Assembly: GCF_039839375.1 (NCBI RefSeq)
Contig: NZ_JBDOQU010000014.1
Span: 68,458 to 132,457 of the forward strand
DNA length: 64,000 bases
Direction of reading: 5' to 3'
Source of the DNA: JBDOQU01 sp039839375
Lineage (GTDB): Bacteria > Pseudomonadota > Alphaproteobacteria > DSM-16000 > Inquilinaceae
The notes below the pieces were generated by a model. The model searched no databases. It had not been told where the DNA came from and saw only the letters and a list, made by a program, of their open reading frames with translations. Positions 44,151 to 52,819 of this stretch are shown here, one piece after another. Position 1 is the stretch's first letter. Each line of letters begins with the position of its first letter. The translations under genes were made by a program, and so were the position numbers.

Positions 44151-45599
44151 ATGATTGAAGGACTCAACCTCATCGCCGGCGACTGGGAAGCGAGTTCCGA
44201 GACCGCCGCCGACATCAACCCGTCGAACACCGGCGACATCGTCGGGCAGTTCGCCAGGGGTGACGCCGCCGCCGTCGACCGGGCGGCCGCGGCGGCGAAG
44301 GCAGCCTTTCCCGCCTGGTCGCGCTCCACCATCCAGCTCCGCCACGACATCCTGAAGCGCATCGGCGACGAGATCCTGGCGCGCAAGGAGGAACTGGGCC
44401 GCCTCCTGTCGCGAGAGGAGGGCAAGACGCTGGCCGAAGGCATCGGCGAAGTCGCGCGCGCCGGCCAGATCTTCCTTTTCTTCTCCGGCGAATGCCTCCG
44501 GCTGGCGGGGGAGAAGCTGCCTTCCGTCCGTCCTTCGGTGGATGTCGAGGTGACGCGTGAGCCGATCGGCATCGTCGGCCTGATCACGCCCTGGAACTTC
44601 CCGATCGCGATCCCGGCCTGGAAGATCGCGCCCGCGCTGGCCTACGGCAATTGCGTGGTGTTCAAGCCGGCCGAACTGGTTCCGGCCAGCAGCCACGCCC
44701 TGGCGGAGATCATCTCCCGCTCCGGCGTGCCTTCCGGCGTGTTCAACCTGGTCATGGGCAAGGGGTCCGTGGTCGGCGACGCGATCCTGAAGCACCGCGA
44801 CATCTCCGCTGTCTCCTTCACCGGCTCCGTCGCCACGGGCCGGGCGCTCGCCGCCACGGCGGTCGGCTGCGACCCGATGAAGAAGATCCAGCTTGAGATG
44901 GGCGGCAAGAACCCGATGATCGTGCTGGACGACGCCGATCTGGGCATCGCCGTCGATTGCGCGATCAACAGCGCCTTCTTCTCCACGGGCCAGCGCTGCA
45001 CCGCCTCCTCCCGGCTGATCGTGACCGAAGGCGTCCATGACCGCTTCGTCAGCGCGATGACGGAGCGGATGAAGAAACTGGTCGTCGACGACGCGCTGAA
45101 GGACGGGACCCATATCGGCCCGGTCATCGACCAGAAGCAGCTCGATCAGGATCTGGACTATCTTCGCATTGGCCGGGACGAAGGCGCGGATCTGGCGGCG
45201 GGCGGCGAGATCCTGAATCGCGAGTCGCCGGGGTTCTTCCTGTCGCCGGCCCTCTTCACCGGGGTCGACAATTCCATGCGCATCGCGCGGGAGGAGATCT
45301 TCGGTCCCGTCTCGGCCGTCATCCGCGCGAAGGATTACGAGGAGGCGCTGGCGCTGGCCAACGATACGGATTTCGGCCTGTCCGCCGGCATCTGCACCGG
45401 TTCGCTGAAATACGCCTCCCACTTCAAGCGCAACAGCGAGGCCGGGATGGTGATGGTCAATCTGCCGACTGCCGGCGTCGATTACCACGTGCCGTTCGGC
45501 GGCAGGAAGGGCTCCAGCTACGGCCCGCGTGAGCAGGGCAGCTACGCGGCGGAATTCTACACGACCGTCAAGACGGCCTACTCCCACAACCTCAACTGA
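44151..45599 (+). CDS. Aldehyde dehydrogenase, probable alpha-ketoglutarate semialdehyde dehydrogenase
   Basis: A 482-residue NAD(P)-dependent aldehyde dehydrogenase. TPWNFPIAIPAWKIAPAL, FTGSVATGRALA, the general-base Glu in LEMGGKNP and the catalytic Cys in STGQRCTASSR are all present. Length and PFGGRKGSSYGPREQG match semialdehyde dehydrogenases that oxidise 2,5-dioxopentanoate to 2-oxoglutarate. Given kdgD nearby this is the expected second step. Other semialdehydes are possible. Confidence 0.88.
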   Translation: MIEGLNLIAGDWEASSETAADINPSNTGDIVGQFARGDAAAVDRAAAAAKAAFPAWSRSTIQLRHDILKRIGDEILARKEELGRLLSREEGKTLAEGIGEVARAGQIFLFFSGECLRLAGEKLPSVRPSVDVEVTREPIGIVGLITPWNFPIAIPAWKIAPALAYGNCVVFKPAELVPASSHALAEIISRSGVPSGVFNLVMGKGSVVGDAILKHRDISAVSFTGSVATGRALAATAVGCDPMKKIQLEMGGKNPMIVLDDADLGIAVDCAINSAFFSTGQRCTASSRLIVTEGVHDRFVSAMTERMKKLVVDDALKDGTHIGPVIDQKQLDQDLDYLRIGRDEGADLAAGGEILNRESPGFFLSPALFTGVDNSMRIAREEIFGPVSAVIRAKDYEEALALANDTDFGLSAGICTGSLKYASHFKRNSEAGMVMVNLPTAGVDYHVPFGGRKGSSYGPREQGSYAAEFYTTVKTAYSHNLN

Positions 45600-45655
45600 G
45601 GTCGGGACGCGGGCGTCCAACAGAAACAAACAAGTTTTAACATCGGAGGAAACAG

Positions 45656-47164
45656 ATGGCGTTTGGTTATCGGCAACTGGCCCTGGCGACGGTTTTCGCC
45701 ACAGGCCTGGCAGGCGCGGCCGCGCACGCCCAGGAGAATGCGATCACAATCGTCCTGCCGGAGCAGGTGAACAATCTGGAGCCCTGCCAGGCCAGCCGCT
45801 CCAACGTCGGCAGGGTCATCAAGCAGAACATCAACGAGGCGCTGACCCGCATCCTGCCGGCCGACGGATCAGTCGAGCCGCTGCTCGCCACGGGGTGGGA
45901 GCAGGTGGACGAGAAGACATGGCGCTTCACCCTTCAGGAAGGCGTGAAATTCCATGACGGCGCGGACTTCAACGCCGAGGCGGTCGCCTTCTCCATCGAC
46001 CGGCTGATGAGCGGCGACATCACCTGCGACGACCGGTCGAAATTCGGCGACGTGACGCTGACGCCGACGGTGATCGACGAACACACGATCGAGATCGCGA
46101 CCGACGAGCCGGTTCCCATCCTGCCCACCCTGATGGGCATGGTCATGATCGTCTCCCCCAACACGCCGGCCGACCAGATCGTCAATGATCCTGTTGGCAC
46201 CGGCCCCTACACCGTCAGCGAGTTCACGACGGAAACGGTGGTCCTGGACCGGTTCGACGGCTATTGGGGCGAGATGCCGGAGGTCGCGAAGGCGACCTAT
46301 GTCTGGCGGACGGAATCCGCGCTGCGCGCCGCGATGGTGGAAACGGGCGAGGCCGACCTGACGCCGGCCATCGCGATCCAGGACGCAACCAATCCTGAGA
46401 CGGATTTCGCCTATCTGAATTCCGAGACGACGCGCATGCGCATCGACGCGCAGATCCCGCCGCTGGACGATGTCCGCGTGCGCAAGGCGCTGAACCTTTC
46501 CATCGATTGGGAAGGGCTGGCCATGCTGTTCGGGCCGGACGTGATCCGCGCCTCGCAGATGGTCGTGCCCGGCATCCTCGGCCACAATCCGGATATCGAG
46601 CCCTGGCCCTACGATCCGGAGCAGGCGGTGGCCCTGCTTGAGGAGGCGCGCGCCGACGGCGTGCCGGTCGACGCGACGATCAACGTCATCGCGCGGACGG
46701 CGTTCTTCCCCAACGGGCAGGAATCGGTGGAAGCGATGATGGCGATGTGGGAGGCCGTCGGCTTCAACCTGGAACTGACGACGCTGGATGTCGCCGGATG
46801 GGTCCGCTACCTCGACAAGCCATTCCCGCAGGATCGCGGCCCGAACATCTTCCAGCAGCAGCACGACAACAACTCCGGCGACGCCGTCTTCACCGCCTAT
46901 GTGATGTACGCGTCGGACGGGCAGTACTCCACCGTGGACAACCCGGAGCTGGACCAGCTTCTGGACCGGGCGACCTCCGCGACGGGTCAGGAACGCGCTG
47001 AGGCCTTTCAGGAAGTCTTCCGGGTCGTGCATGATGAGGTCATCGCCGACGTGCCGATGTTCCACATGATCGGCTATACCCGCGTCGGACCGCGCCTGGA
47101 GTGGCGGCCGACCATCGCGACGAACAGCCAGATACCGCTCGCCGATATCGGCTTCCGCGACTGA
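45656..47164 (+). CDS. ABC transporter substrate-binding protein, DppA/family 5, copy 2
   Basis: A 502-residue secreted protein with a signal peptide of about 24 residues (ending AHAQ) and GGAGG before the ATG. It is a paralogue of the gene at 41672, sharing length, domain order and long near-identical blocks, but differing around residues 30-80 and 330-400, where ligand contacts are likely. It directly precedes the permease genes, so it is probably the primary binder of this importer. Confidence 0.88.
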   Translation: MAFGYRQLALATVFATGLAGAAAHAQENAITIVLPEQVNNLEPCQASRSNVGRVIKQNINEALTRILPADGSVEPLLATGWEQVDEKTWRFTLQEGVKFHDGADFNAEAVAFSIDRLMSGDITCDDRSKFGDVTLTPTVIDEHTIEIATDEPVPILPTLMGMVMIVSPNTPADQIVNDPVGTGPYTVSEFTTETVVLDRFDGYWGEMPEVAKATYVWRTESALRAAMVETGEADLTPAIAIQDATNPETDFAYLNSETTRMRIDAQIPPLDDVRVRKALNLSIDWEGLAMLFGPDVIRASQMVVPGILGHNPDIEPWPYDPEQAVALLEEARADGVPVDATINVIARTAFFPNGQESVEAMMAMWEAVGFNLELTTLDVAGWVRYLDKPFPQDRGPNIFQQQHDNNSGDAVFTAYVMYASDGQYSTVDNPELDQLLDRATSATGQERAEAFQEVFRVVHDEVIADVPMFHMIGYTRVGPRLEWRPTIATNSQIPLADIGFRD

Positions 47165-47170
47165 CCGGCT

Positions 47171-47206
47171 GGGACCGCGCCGCCGCCGGGCCGGCGGTGC
47201 GGTCCC
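47171..47206 (+). other. GC hairpin downstream of binding-protein copy 2
   Basis: GGGACCGC (47171-47178) pairs with GCGGTCCC (47199-47206); the intervening bases form further G-C pairs (CCGCC/GGCGG). It begins 7 bp after the stop. No T-run. Same position as hairpins after other binding-protein genes here. Confidence 0.7.
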
Positions 47207-47243
47207 GCGATCTTAAGCACAGAAAGCAAGCAAGGACGGCTCG

Positions 47244-48167
47244 ATGGTCGCTTATCTCGGGAAACGCCTGGCTCACAGCATCTTCTCGGTGCTGGGCCTG
47301 CTTGTCCTGGTCTTCTTCCTGTCCAGGATGACCGGCAACCCCGCCGACCTCTTCCTGCCGCTCGACGCGACGCCCGAAGCGCGCGAGGCCTTCAACATCC
47401 GGAACGGCTTCGACCAGCCGGTCTATATCCAGTTCGTGCAATATGTGGGCGACCTGCTGCGGCTGGATTTCGGCATGTCGCTGCGCCAGAACCGGTCGGC
47501 GATGGAGGTGGCGCTTGAGGCGTTCCCGCAGACCCTCAAGCTGGCCGCCATCGCGATCGCGCTGGCCACGACCCTGGCGCTGATCGTCGGCTCACTGGCC
47601 GCCGCGCGGCCGGGCGGGCCCTTCGACCGTATCGCCAGCATCGCCTCGCTGGCCGGCGCCAGCGCCCCGGATTTCTGGGTCGCGATCGTCGGCATCCTCG
47701 TCTTCGCGGTCAGCCTGGGCCTTCTCCCGACCTCCGGCACCGGCTCGGCGCTCCACTGGATCATGCCGGTGGCGGTCCTGATGCTGCGGCCGTTCGGGCT
47801 GCTGACGCAGGTGGTGCGCGGCACCATGATCAGCGCGCTCGCCTCGCCCTACGTCAAGACGGCCTACGCCAAGGGGGTGCGGCGGCGGAAGATCATCTTC
47901 TCCCACGCCCTGCGCAATTCCCTCCTGCCGGCCGTCACGGTCGCCGGCGATTTGGCGACCAGCCTGATCAACGGCGCGGTGGTGGTGGAGACGATCTTCG
48001 GCTGGCCGGGGATCGGCAAGCTGATGATCGACGCGATCACCCAGCGGGATTTCGCGGTCGTGCAGTCGACCGTGCTGGTCACGGCCTGCGCCATCTTCAT
48101 CATGAACATCCTGATCGACCTGCTCTACGCGCTGCTCGATCCCCGCATCCGGTACCAGACGTCATGA
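47244..48167 (+). CDS. ABC transporter permease, DppB type
   Basis: A 307-residue permease with six predicted helices. The N-terminal FFLSRMTGNPADLF corresponds to the family FxxxRxxPGDP signature with GNPAD in place of PGDP; YVKTAYAKGVRRRKIIFSHALRNSLLP is the EAA loop. Its stop overlaps the DppC-type start (ATGA at 48164). Confidence 0.9.
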   Translation: MVAYLGKRLAHSIFSVLGLLVLVFFLSRMTGNPADLFLPLDATPEAREAFNIRNGFDQPVYIQFVQYVGDLLRLDFGMSLRQNRSAMEVALEAFPQTLKLAAIAIALATTLALIVGSLAAARPGGPFDRIASIASLAGASAPDFWVAIVGILVFAVSLGLLPTSGTGSALHWIMPVAVLMLRPFGLLTQVVRGTMISALASPYVKTAYAKGVRRRKIIFSHALRNSLLPAVTVAGDLATSLINGAVVVETIFGWPGIGKLMIDAITQRDFAVVQSTVLVTACAIFIMNILIDLLYALLDPRIRYQTS

Positions 48168-49096
48168 CCCTTCACGCGACAGAAGAAGCCCTGACGCCCC
48201 CCGAACCCACTCTTGGCCGGGCGCGCACCGCCTTCGGCATGCTGCTGAACGACAAGCTGGCGCTGCTGGCCGCGATCTTCCTCCTGATCGTCGTCATCTC
48301 CGCCCTGTTCGGGCCGCTCCTGATCGGCGACCTGGCGACGAAGCTGGGGCTGCGCCAGCGCAATTTGGCGCCCTTCCAGCTTGAGCATGGCTGGGCCTAC
48401 ATACTGGGCGCCGACACGCTGGGCCGAAGCATGCTCGCCCGCCTGATCGTGGGGGCGCAGAACACGCTGGGCATCGCGGCGGCGGCCGTCGTCACCTCCA
48501 TGCTGATCGGCGGTTCGCTGGGGCTGGTGGCCGGCTATTCCAACCGCTGGTTCAGCCATCTGATCATGCGCGTCGCCGACGTGATCATGAGCTTCCCGTC
48601 GCTGCTCCTGGCGCTCATCGTGCTCTACACGCTGGGGCCCAGCACGACGAACCTGATCTTCGTCCTCGCCGTCACCCGCATCCCCGTCTATCTGCGGACG
48701 ACCCGCGCGGAGGTACTGGAGCTTCGCTCCCGCATGTTCGTCAGCGCCGCGAAATCGATGGGCGCGGGATCGCTCAGGATCGTGCTGCGCCATATCGCGC
48801 CGCTGACGATCCCGACCCTGATCACCATCGCGGCGGTCGATTTCGCAACGGTGATCCTGGCGGAATCGGCGTTGAGCTTCCTCGGCCTCGGCATCCAGGC
48901 CCCCGAATTCACCTGGGGCGCCATGGTGGCGACGGGGCGCGGCTACCTCTCCAACGCCTGGTGGATCGCCTTCTGGCCGGGCCTCGCCATCATGTTGACC
49001 ACCCTCTCGCTCAACCTGCTGTCAAGCTGGGCGCGCACCGCCGCCGACCCGCAGCAGCGCTGGCGCCTGCAAACCCTGCGGAGGACGAAGCGATGA
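48164..49096 (+). CDS. ABC transporter permease, DppC type
   Basis: A 310-residue permease: N-terminal helix, a periplasmic region ending HILGADTLGRSMLARLIVG-like (YILGADTLGRSMLARL), then five helices; FVSAAKSMGAGSLRIVLRHIAPL is the EAA loop and SFLGLGIQAPEFTWGAMV the C-terminal signature. The start and stop both overlap neighbours by 4 bp. Confidence 0.92.
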   Translation: MTLHATEEALTPPEPTLGRARTAFGMLLNDKLALLAAIFLLIVVISALFGPLLIGDLATKLGLRQRNLAPFQLEHGWAYILGADTLGRSMLARLIVGAQNTLGIAAAAVVTSMLIGGSLGLVAGYSNRWFSHLIMRVADVIMSFPSLLLALIVLYTLGPSTTNLIFVLAVTRIPVYLRTTRAEVLELRSRMFVSAAKSMGAGSLRIVLRHIAPLTIPTLITIAAVDFATVILAESALSFLGLGIQAPEFTWGAMVATGRGYLSNAWWIAFWPGLAIMLTTLSLNLLSSWARTAADPQQRWRLQTLRRTKR

Positions 49097-50760
49097 CCGA
49101 TCCGCACGCTCCCGCCCTGGAAGTCCGTGGCCTGACCGTCGATTTCCTGTCCGACCGCGACCCGTTCCGCGCGACGGACGATGTCAGCTTCCATGTCGAA
49201 CGGGGCGAGACGCTGGCGATCCTCGGCGAAAGCGGATCGGGCAAGAGCGTCAGCGCCAGCGCGATCATGGGCCTGATCGACACGCCGCCGGGCGACATCC
49301 GCGCCGGCCACATCTTCTATGGCGGCCGGGATATCGCGACGATGAGCGCGGCCGAACGGCGCGACCTGAACGGCCGCAAGATCGCGATGATCTTCCAGGA
49401 CCCGCTGGCCCATCTCAATCCCGTCTACAGCGTCGGCTGGCAGATCGCGGAGGTCTTCCAGGCGCACAAGGCGGCGACCGGGGCCGAAGCCCGCCGCCGC
49501 GCGATCGAGCTTCTGGGCCGGGTCGGCATCGCCGATCCCGAAACCCGCATCGACCAGTATCCGCACCAGTTCTCCGGCGGGCAGCGCCAGCGCATCATGA
49601 TCGGCATGGCGATCGCGCTCCATCCGGAGATTCTGATCGCCGACGAGCCGACGACCGCGCTGGACGTCAGCGTGCAGGCCCAGATCCTGGACCTGCTGCG
49701 CAAGCTTCAGGCCGAAGAGGGGATGGGGCTGATCCTCATCACCCACGATCTTGAGGTCGCGGCCTCCATGGCCGACCGGGTCATCGTCATGAATGGCGGA
49801 AAGATCGTGGAACAGGGCCCGGCGCGGGACGTGTTCGAGAACCCGCAACACCCCTACACACGGAAGCTCATCTCCGCCCTGCCGCACGCCTCCGACGAAG
49901 GCGCGGCCAACCGCCGGTCGGAAAAGGCGGCGGACGAGCCGCTGCTACGCGTCGAGAATGTGGTGAAGCGCTATGTCCTTCCCGGAGGGATGTTCGGCAA
50001 ATCCTTCGTCGTCAACGCGGTCAACGATGTCAGCTTCCATGTGAATGTCGGGGAGACCGTCGGGATCGTCGGCGAGTCCGGCTCGGGGAAGTCCACCATC
50101 GCGCGCATCCTGCTTCGGCTGAACGAAGCGTCGGGCGGACAGGCGCTCTTCCGCGACAAGGACATCTTCAAGATGGACGGGCGGGAGCTTCTCCAGCTTC
50201 GCCGCAAGGTCCAGATGGTCTTCCAGGACCCCTACGGCTCCATGAACCCGCGGATGAGCGTCCATGAGATCATCTCCGAACCCTGGCGGATTCATCGCGA
50301 CATCCTTCCCCGCCCGCAATGGGACGATCGGGTGGCGGAGCTTCTGGATCTGGTCGGGCTGAAGGCCGACCACGCCAGGCGCTACCCGCACCAGTTCTCC
50401 GGCGGCCAGCGGCAGCGCATCGCCATCGCCCGCGCGCTGGCCAGCGATCCGGAGCTGATCGTCTGCGACGAGGCGGTCTCGGCGCTGGACGTGTCGATCC
50501 AGGCGCAGGTCATCGATTTGCTGGCGGATTTGCGCACGCGGCTCGGCCTCTCCTACATCTTCATCACGCACGATTTGCCGATCGTCCGGCATTTCGCCGA
50601 CCGGATCATCGTCATGAAAGATGGGGAGATTGTGGAGCAGGCGGAGACGGCGCGGCTGTTCGCCGATCCGCAGCACGACTATACGCGCAAGCTCCTGAAC
50701 GCCACGCCGGCCCCGAAATGGGAGCGGGAGGGGACTCCCGGAACCGCGGCCTACGCTTAG
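49093..50760 (+). CDS. Fused dipeptide-type ABC ATPase (DppD-DppF)
   Basis: A 555-residue protein with two complete nucleotide-binding domains. Domain 1: GESGSGKSV, FSGGQRQRIMIG, ILIADEPTTALD, ITHDLE. Domain 2 (from about residue 290): GESGSGKST, FSGGQRQRIAIA, LIVCDEAVSALD, ITHDLP; both have the family-typical HPYTRKLI / HDYTRKLL ends. Note Ala instead of Pro in the second Walker B (DEAVSALD), which is common in DppF. The fusion means one gene supplies both ATPases. Confidence 0.93.
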   Translation: MTDPHAPALEVRGLTVDFLSDRDPFRATDDVSFHVERGETLAILGESGSGKSVSASAIMGLIDTPPGDIRAGHIFYGGRDIATMSAAERRDLNGRKIAMIFQDPLAHLNPVYSVGWQIAEVFQAHKAATGAEARRRAIELLGRVGIADPETRIDQYPHQFSGGQRQRIMIGMAIALHPEILIADEPTTALDVSVQAQILDLLRKLQAEEGMGLILITHDLEVAASMADRVIVMNGGKIVEQGPARDVFENPQHPYTRKLISALPHASDEGAANRRSEKAADEPLLRVENVVKRYVLPGGMFGKSFVVNAVNDVSFHVNVGETVGIVGESGSGKSTIARILLRLNEASGGQALFRDKDIFKMDGRELLQLRRKVQMVFQDPYGSMNPRMSVHEIISEPWRIHRDILPRPQWDDRVAELLDLVGLKADHARRYPHQFSGGQRQRIAIARALASDPELIVCDEAVSALDVSIQAQVIDLLADLRTRLGLSYIFITHDLPIVRHFADRIIVMKDGEIVEQAETARLFADPQHDYTRKLLNATPAPKWEREGTPGTAAYA

Positions 50761-50781
50761 GGTCGGCGAGCTTCCCCCGCC

Positions 50782-51669
50782 GTGAAGAATCCCGTTCTTT
50801 CCCCGGTCATCGCAGGCGGCGCGCTGATCGCGGTCAACGCCACGGCCGGGGCGTTCGACGCGGTCATCGTGCGCTTCGTCTCGGCCGACATGCATGTCTT
50901 CGAGATCGCGTTCTTCCGCAACGCGTTCAGCCTGCTTTTCCTGCTGCCCTTCCTGGTCCGCGCCGGGGGCATGGATTTCAGCAGCCGGTTCTGGGGCGTC
51001 CACGCGCTGAGGGCGTTCCTCAAGCTCGGCGCGCTGGTGGCCTATTTCCTGGCGATTCTGCAATTGCCGCTCGCCGTCGCCATGTCGATCATCTTCACGA
51101 CGCCGCTCTTCACCGCCTTCGGCAGCATCGTCTTCCTCGGCGAACGGGCGCGGCCGGCGCGGGTGATCTCGGCGCTGGTCTGCATCGCCGGCGTACTGAT
51201 CGTCCTTCGGCCGGGCGCGGCGCCGATCGGAAGTGGCGCCGTGCTGGCGCTGGCGTCGGCCGTGGGGCTCGGTCTCGTCGGCATGCTGATGAAGCTGTCG
51301 GCGGGGCGGGAACAGCCGGCCCGGATCGCCTGGTTCAACCTGGTCATCACGGTCCCGCTGGCGTTCCTGCTCTGCCTGCCCTTCTGGACCACGCCTTCGC
51401 TTCCGATACTCTGCCTGCTGGCCCTCCAGGGCGCGTGCGGCGCGGTCGCCCAGCTTTCCTTCGCCAAGGCGATGACCCTCGCCGACGCCTCGGCCGTCTT
51501 GCCGGTCGATTTCATCCGCCTGCCGATCGCGATCGTCCTGGGATCGGTCTTCTTCTCCGAAACCACCGACGTCGCCGTCTATGTCGGCGGCGCCATCATC
51601 TTCGCCTCCGCCATGATGCTGATCCGCCTGGAGCGGGGCAGGGCGCGGCGAGCCGCCGAGGCGGACTGA
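50782..51669 (+). CDS. DMT-superfamily (EamA) transporter
   Basis: A 295-residue inner-membrane protein with ten predicted helices and two EamA repeats (SLLFLLPFLVRAGG ... ; GAVAQLSFAKAMTLADASAVLPVDFIRLPIA). GTG start 21 bp after the ATPase gene. DMT proteins export or import small metabolites; at the end of a catabolic operon it may export an overflow product or be a second uptake route. Substrate unknown. Confidence 0.87.
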   Translation: MKNPVLSPVIAGGALIAVNATAGAFDAVIVRFVSADMHVFEIAFFRNAFSLLFLLPFLVRAGGMDFSSRFWGVHALRAFLKLGALVAYFLAILQLPLAVAMSIIFTTPLFTAFGSIVFLGERARPARVISALVCIAGVLIVLRPGAAPIGSGAVLALASAVGLGLVGMLMKLSAGREQPARIAWFNLVITVPLAFLLCLPFWTTPSLPILCLLALQGACGAVAQLSFAKAMTLADASAVLPVDFIRLPIAIVLGSVFFSETTDVAVYVGGAIIFASAMMLIRLERGRARRAAEAD

Positions 51670-51688
51670 CAGTGGAGTCGACATTTCC

Positions 51689-52657
51689 ATGAACGACCCC
51701 CAGCGGAAGACATTCCTCTCGCTCGATCCCCTGCCCGACATGGTGGCGGCGGAGGCGCGCGCCCGCACCGCCTTCATCCAGGCGACGCCCCAAACGCTCG
51801 ACGCGCTGGTCGCGGAGCATGGCGATTCAGTCGAAATCCTCGCCAGCCGGGGGAAGCAGGCGGTGGGGCGCGGCCTGCTGGACAGGCTTCCGCGCCTGAA
51901 GCTCATCGCCGCCTATGGCGTGGGCTACGACAAGGTGGACGCCGTGGCGGCGGCGGAGCGGGGGGTGCTGGTCACCAATACGCCGGACGTCCTCAGCGAC
52001 GATGTCGCCGACCTCGCCGTGGCGCTGCTTCTGGCGACCGTCCGGCGGCTGCCCCAGGCGGACCGGTTCGTCAGGGCGGGGGAGTGGGCGAAGTGCGCAT
52101 ATCCCCTGACCTCCACCCTGCGGGACCGGACGGTCGGGCTGGTGGGGATGGGGCGGATCGGGCAGGAGATCGCGGCCCGCCTTGCCGCCTTCCGCATCCC
52201 GATCGCCTATCACAGCCGCACGCCGGCTTCGGTCCCCTACCGCCATTTCCCCGACCTTCTGGATCTGGCGCGCCATGTCGATGCGCTGATCGTCATCGTT
52301 CCGGGCGGCAAGGCGACGGAGAGGATGATCGGCGCGCCGGTGTTCGAGGCGCTGGGGCCGAAGGGGATCGTGGTGAATGTCGCGCGCGGTTCCGTCATGG
52401 ATCAGGATGCGCTGATAGCCGCGCTGCGCGATGGAACGATCGAGGCGGCGGGGCTGGATGTCTATGAGGGCGAACCGATGGTGCCCGCCGAGCTGGCCGC
52501 CATGGATAATGCGGTGCTTCTCCCCCATGTCGGGTCGGGCACCCATTTCACCCGCGACGCGATGAACCGTCTCTTCCTCGACAATGTCCTTGGGTGGGTG
52601 GAGGAGGGCCGGGTCGTCACGCCGGTGAGGGAATGCCTCGCCTTGACATCTCGCTAG
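51689..52657 (+). CDS. D-isomer-specific 2-hydroxyacid dehydrogenase
   Basis: A 322-residue NAD(P)-dependent dehydrogenase reducing 2-oxo acids (glyoxylate/hydroxypyruvate type). VGLVGMGRIGQEIAARLAAF is the nucleotide-binding loop; catalytic Arg in VNVARGS, Glu in DVYEGEP and His in LLPHVGSGT are present. It likely removes glyoxylate, hydroxypyruvate or a related keto-acid. The stop codon TAG lies inside the left end of the 124-bp palindromic element, so the last residues may have been altered by its insertion. Confidence 0.9.
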   Translation: MNDPQRKTFLSLDPLPDMVAAEARARTAFIQATPQTLDALVAEHGDSVEILASRGKQAVGRGLLDRLPRLKLIAAYGVGYDKVDAVAAAERGVLVTNTPDVLSDDVADLAVALLLATVRRLPQADRFVRAGEWAKCAYPLTSTLRDRTVGLVGMGRIGQEIAARLAAFRIPIAYHSRTPASVPYRHFPDLLDLARHVDALIVIVPGGKATERMIGAPVFEALGPKGIVVNVARGSVMDQDALIAALRDGTIEAAGLDVYEGEPMVPAELAAMDNAVLLPHVGSGTHFTRDAMNRLFLDNVLGWVEEGRVVTPVRECLALTSR

Positions 52658-52776
52658 TGCGATGATTTCAACGCTTGGTTCCCAAGCGTTGAAAGCTGAA
52701 TCGCACTAGAGTCAATAAGTTGGTGTTCCGATTCAGCCGACGGATGGGAACCATCCGTCAGCATCGGAGCACTAGC
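52653..52776. repeat. 124-bp MITE/REP-like nested palindrome
   Basis: Ends are inverted repeats GCTAGTGC (52653-52660) / GCACTAGC (52769-52776). Inside, CTAGTGCGAT / ATCGCACTAG (52654-52709) enclose a perfect 13-bp-arm hairpin (52666-52694, TTTCAACGCTTGG arm), then a GACGGATGG-GAA-CCATCCGTC hairpin, and GCTGAATCG pairs with CGATTCAGC across the middle. No coding capacity. Its architecture suggests a non-autonomous mobile element or repeated extragenic palindrome. Confidence 0.8.
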
Positions 52777-52819
52777 CGGCGGAGACTTCTTGTCATGGGG
52801 GCAAGGAAAGGGAAACATC

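Noticed and set aside
49945..51906. About 650-codon minus-strand open frame opposite the Dpp ATPase and DMT genes
   Set aside because: Antisense to genes with strong motifs; repetitive charged composition, no domain.
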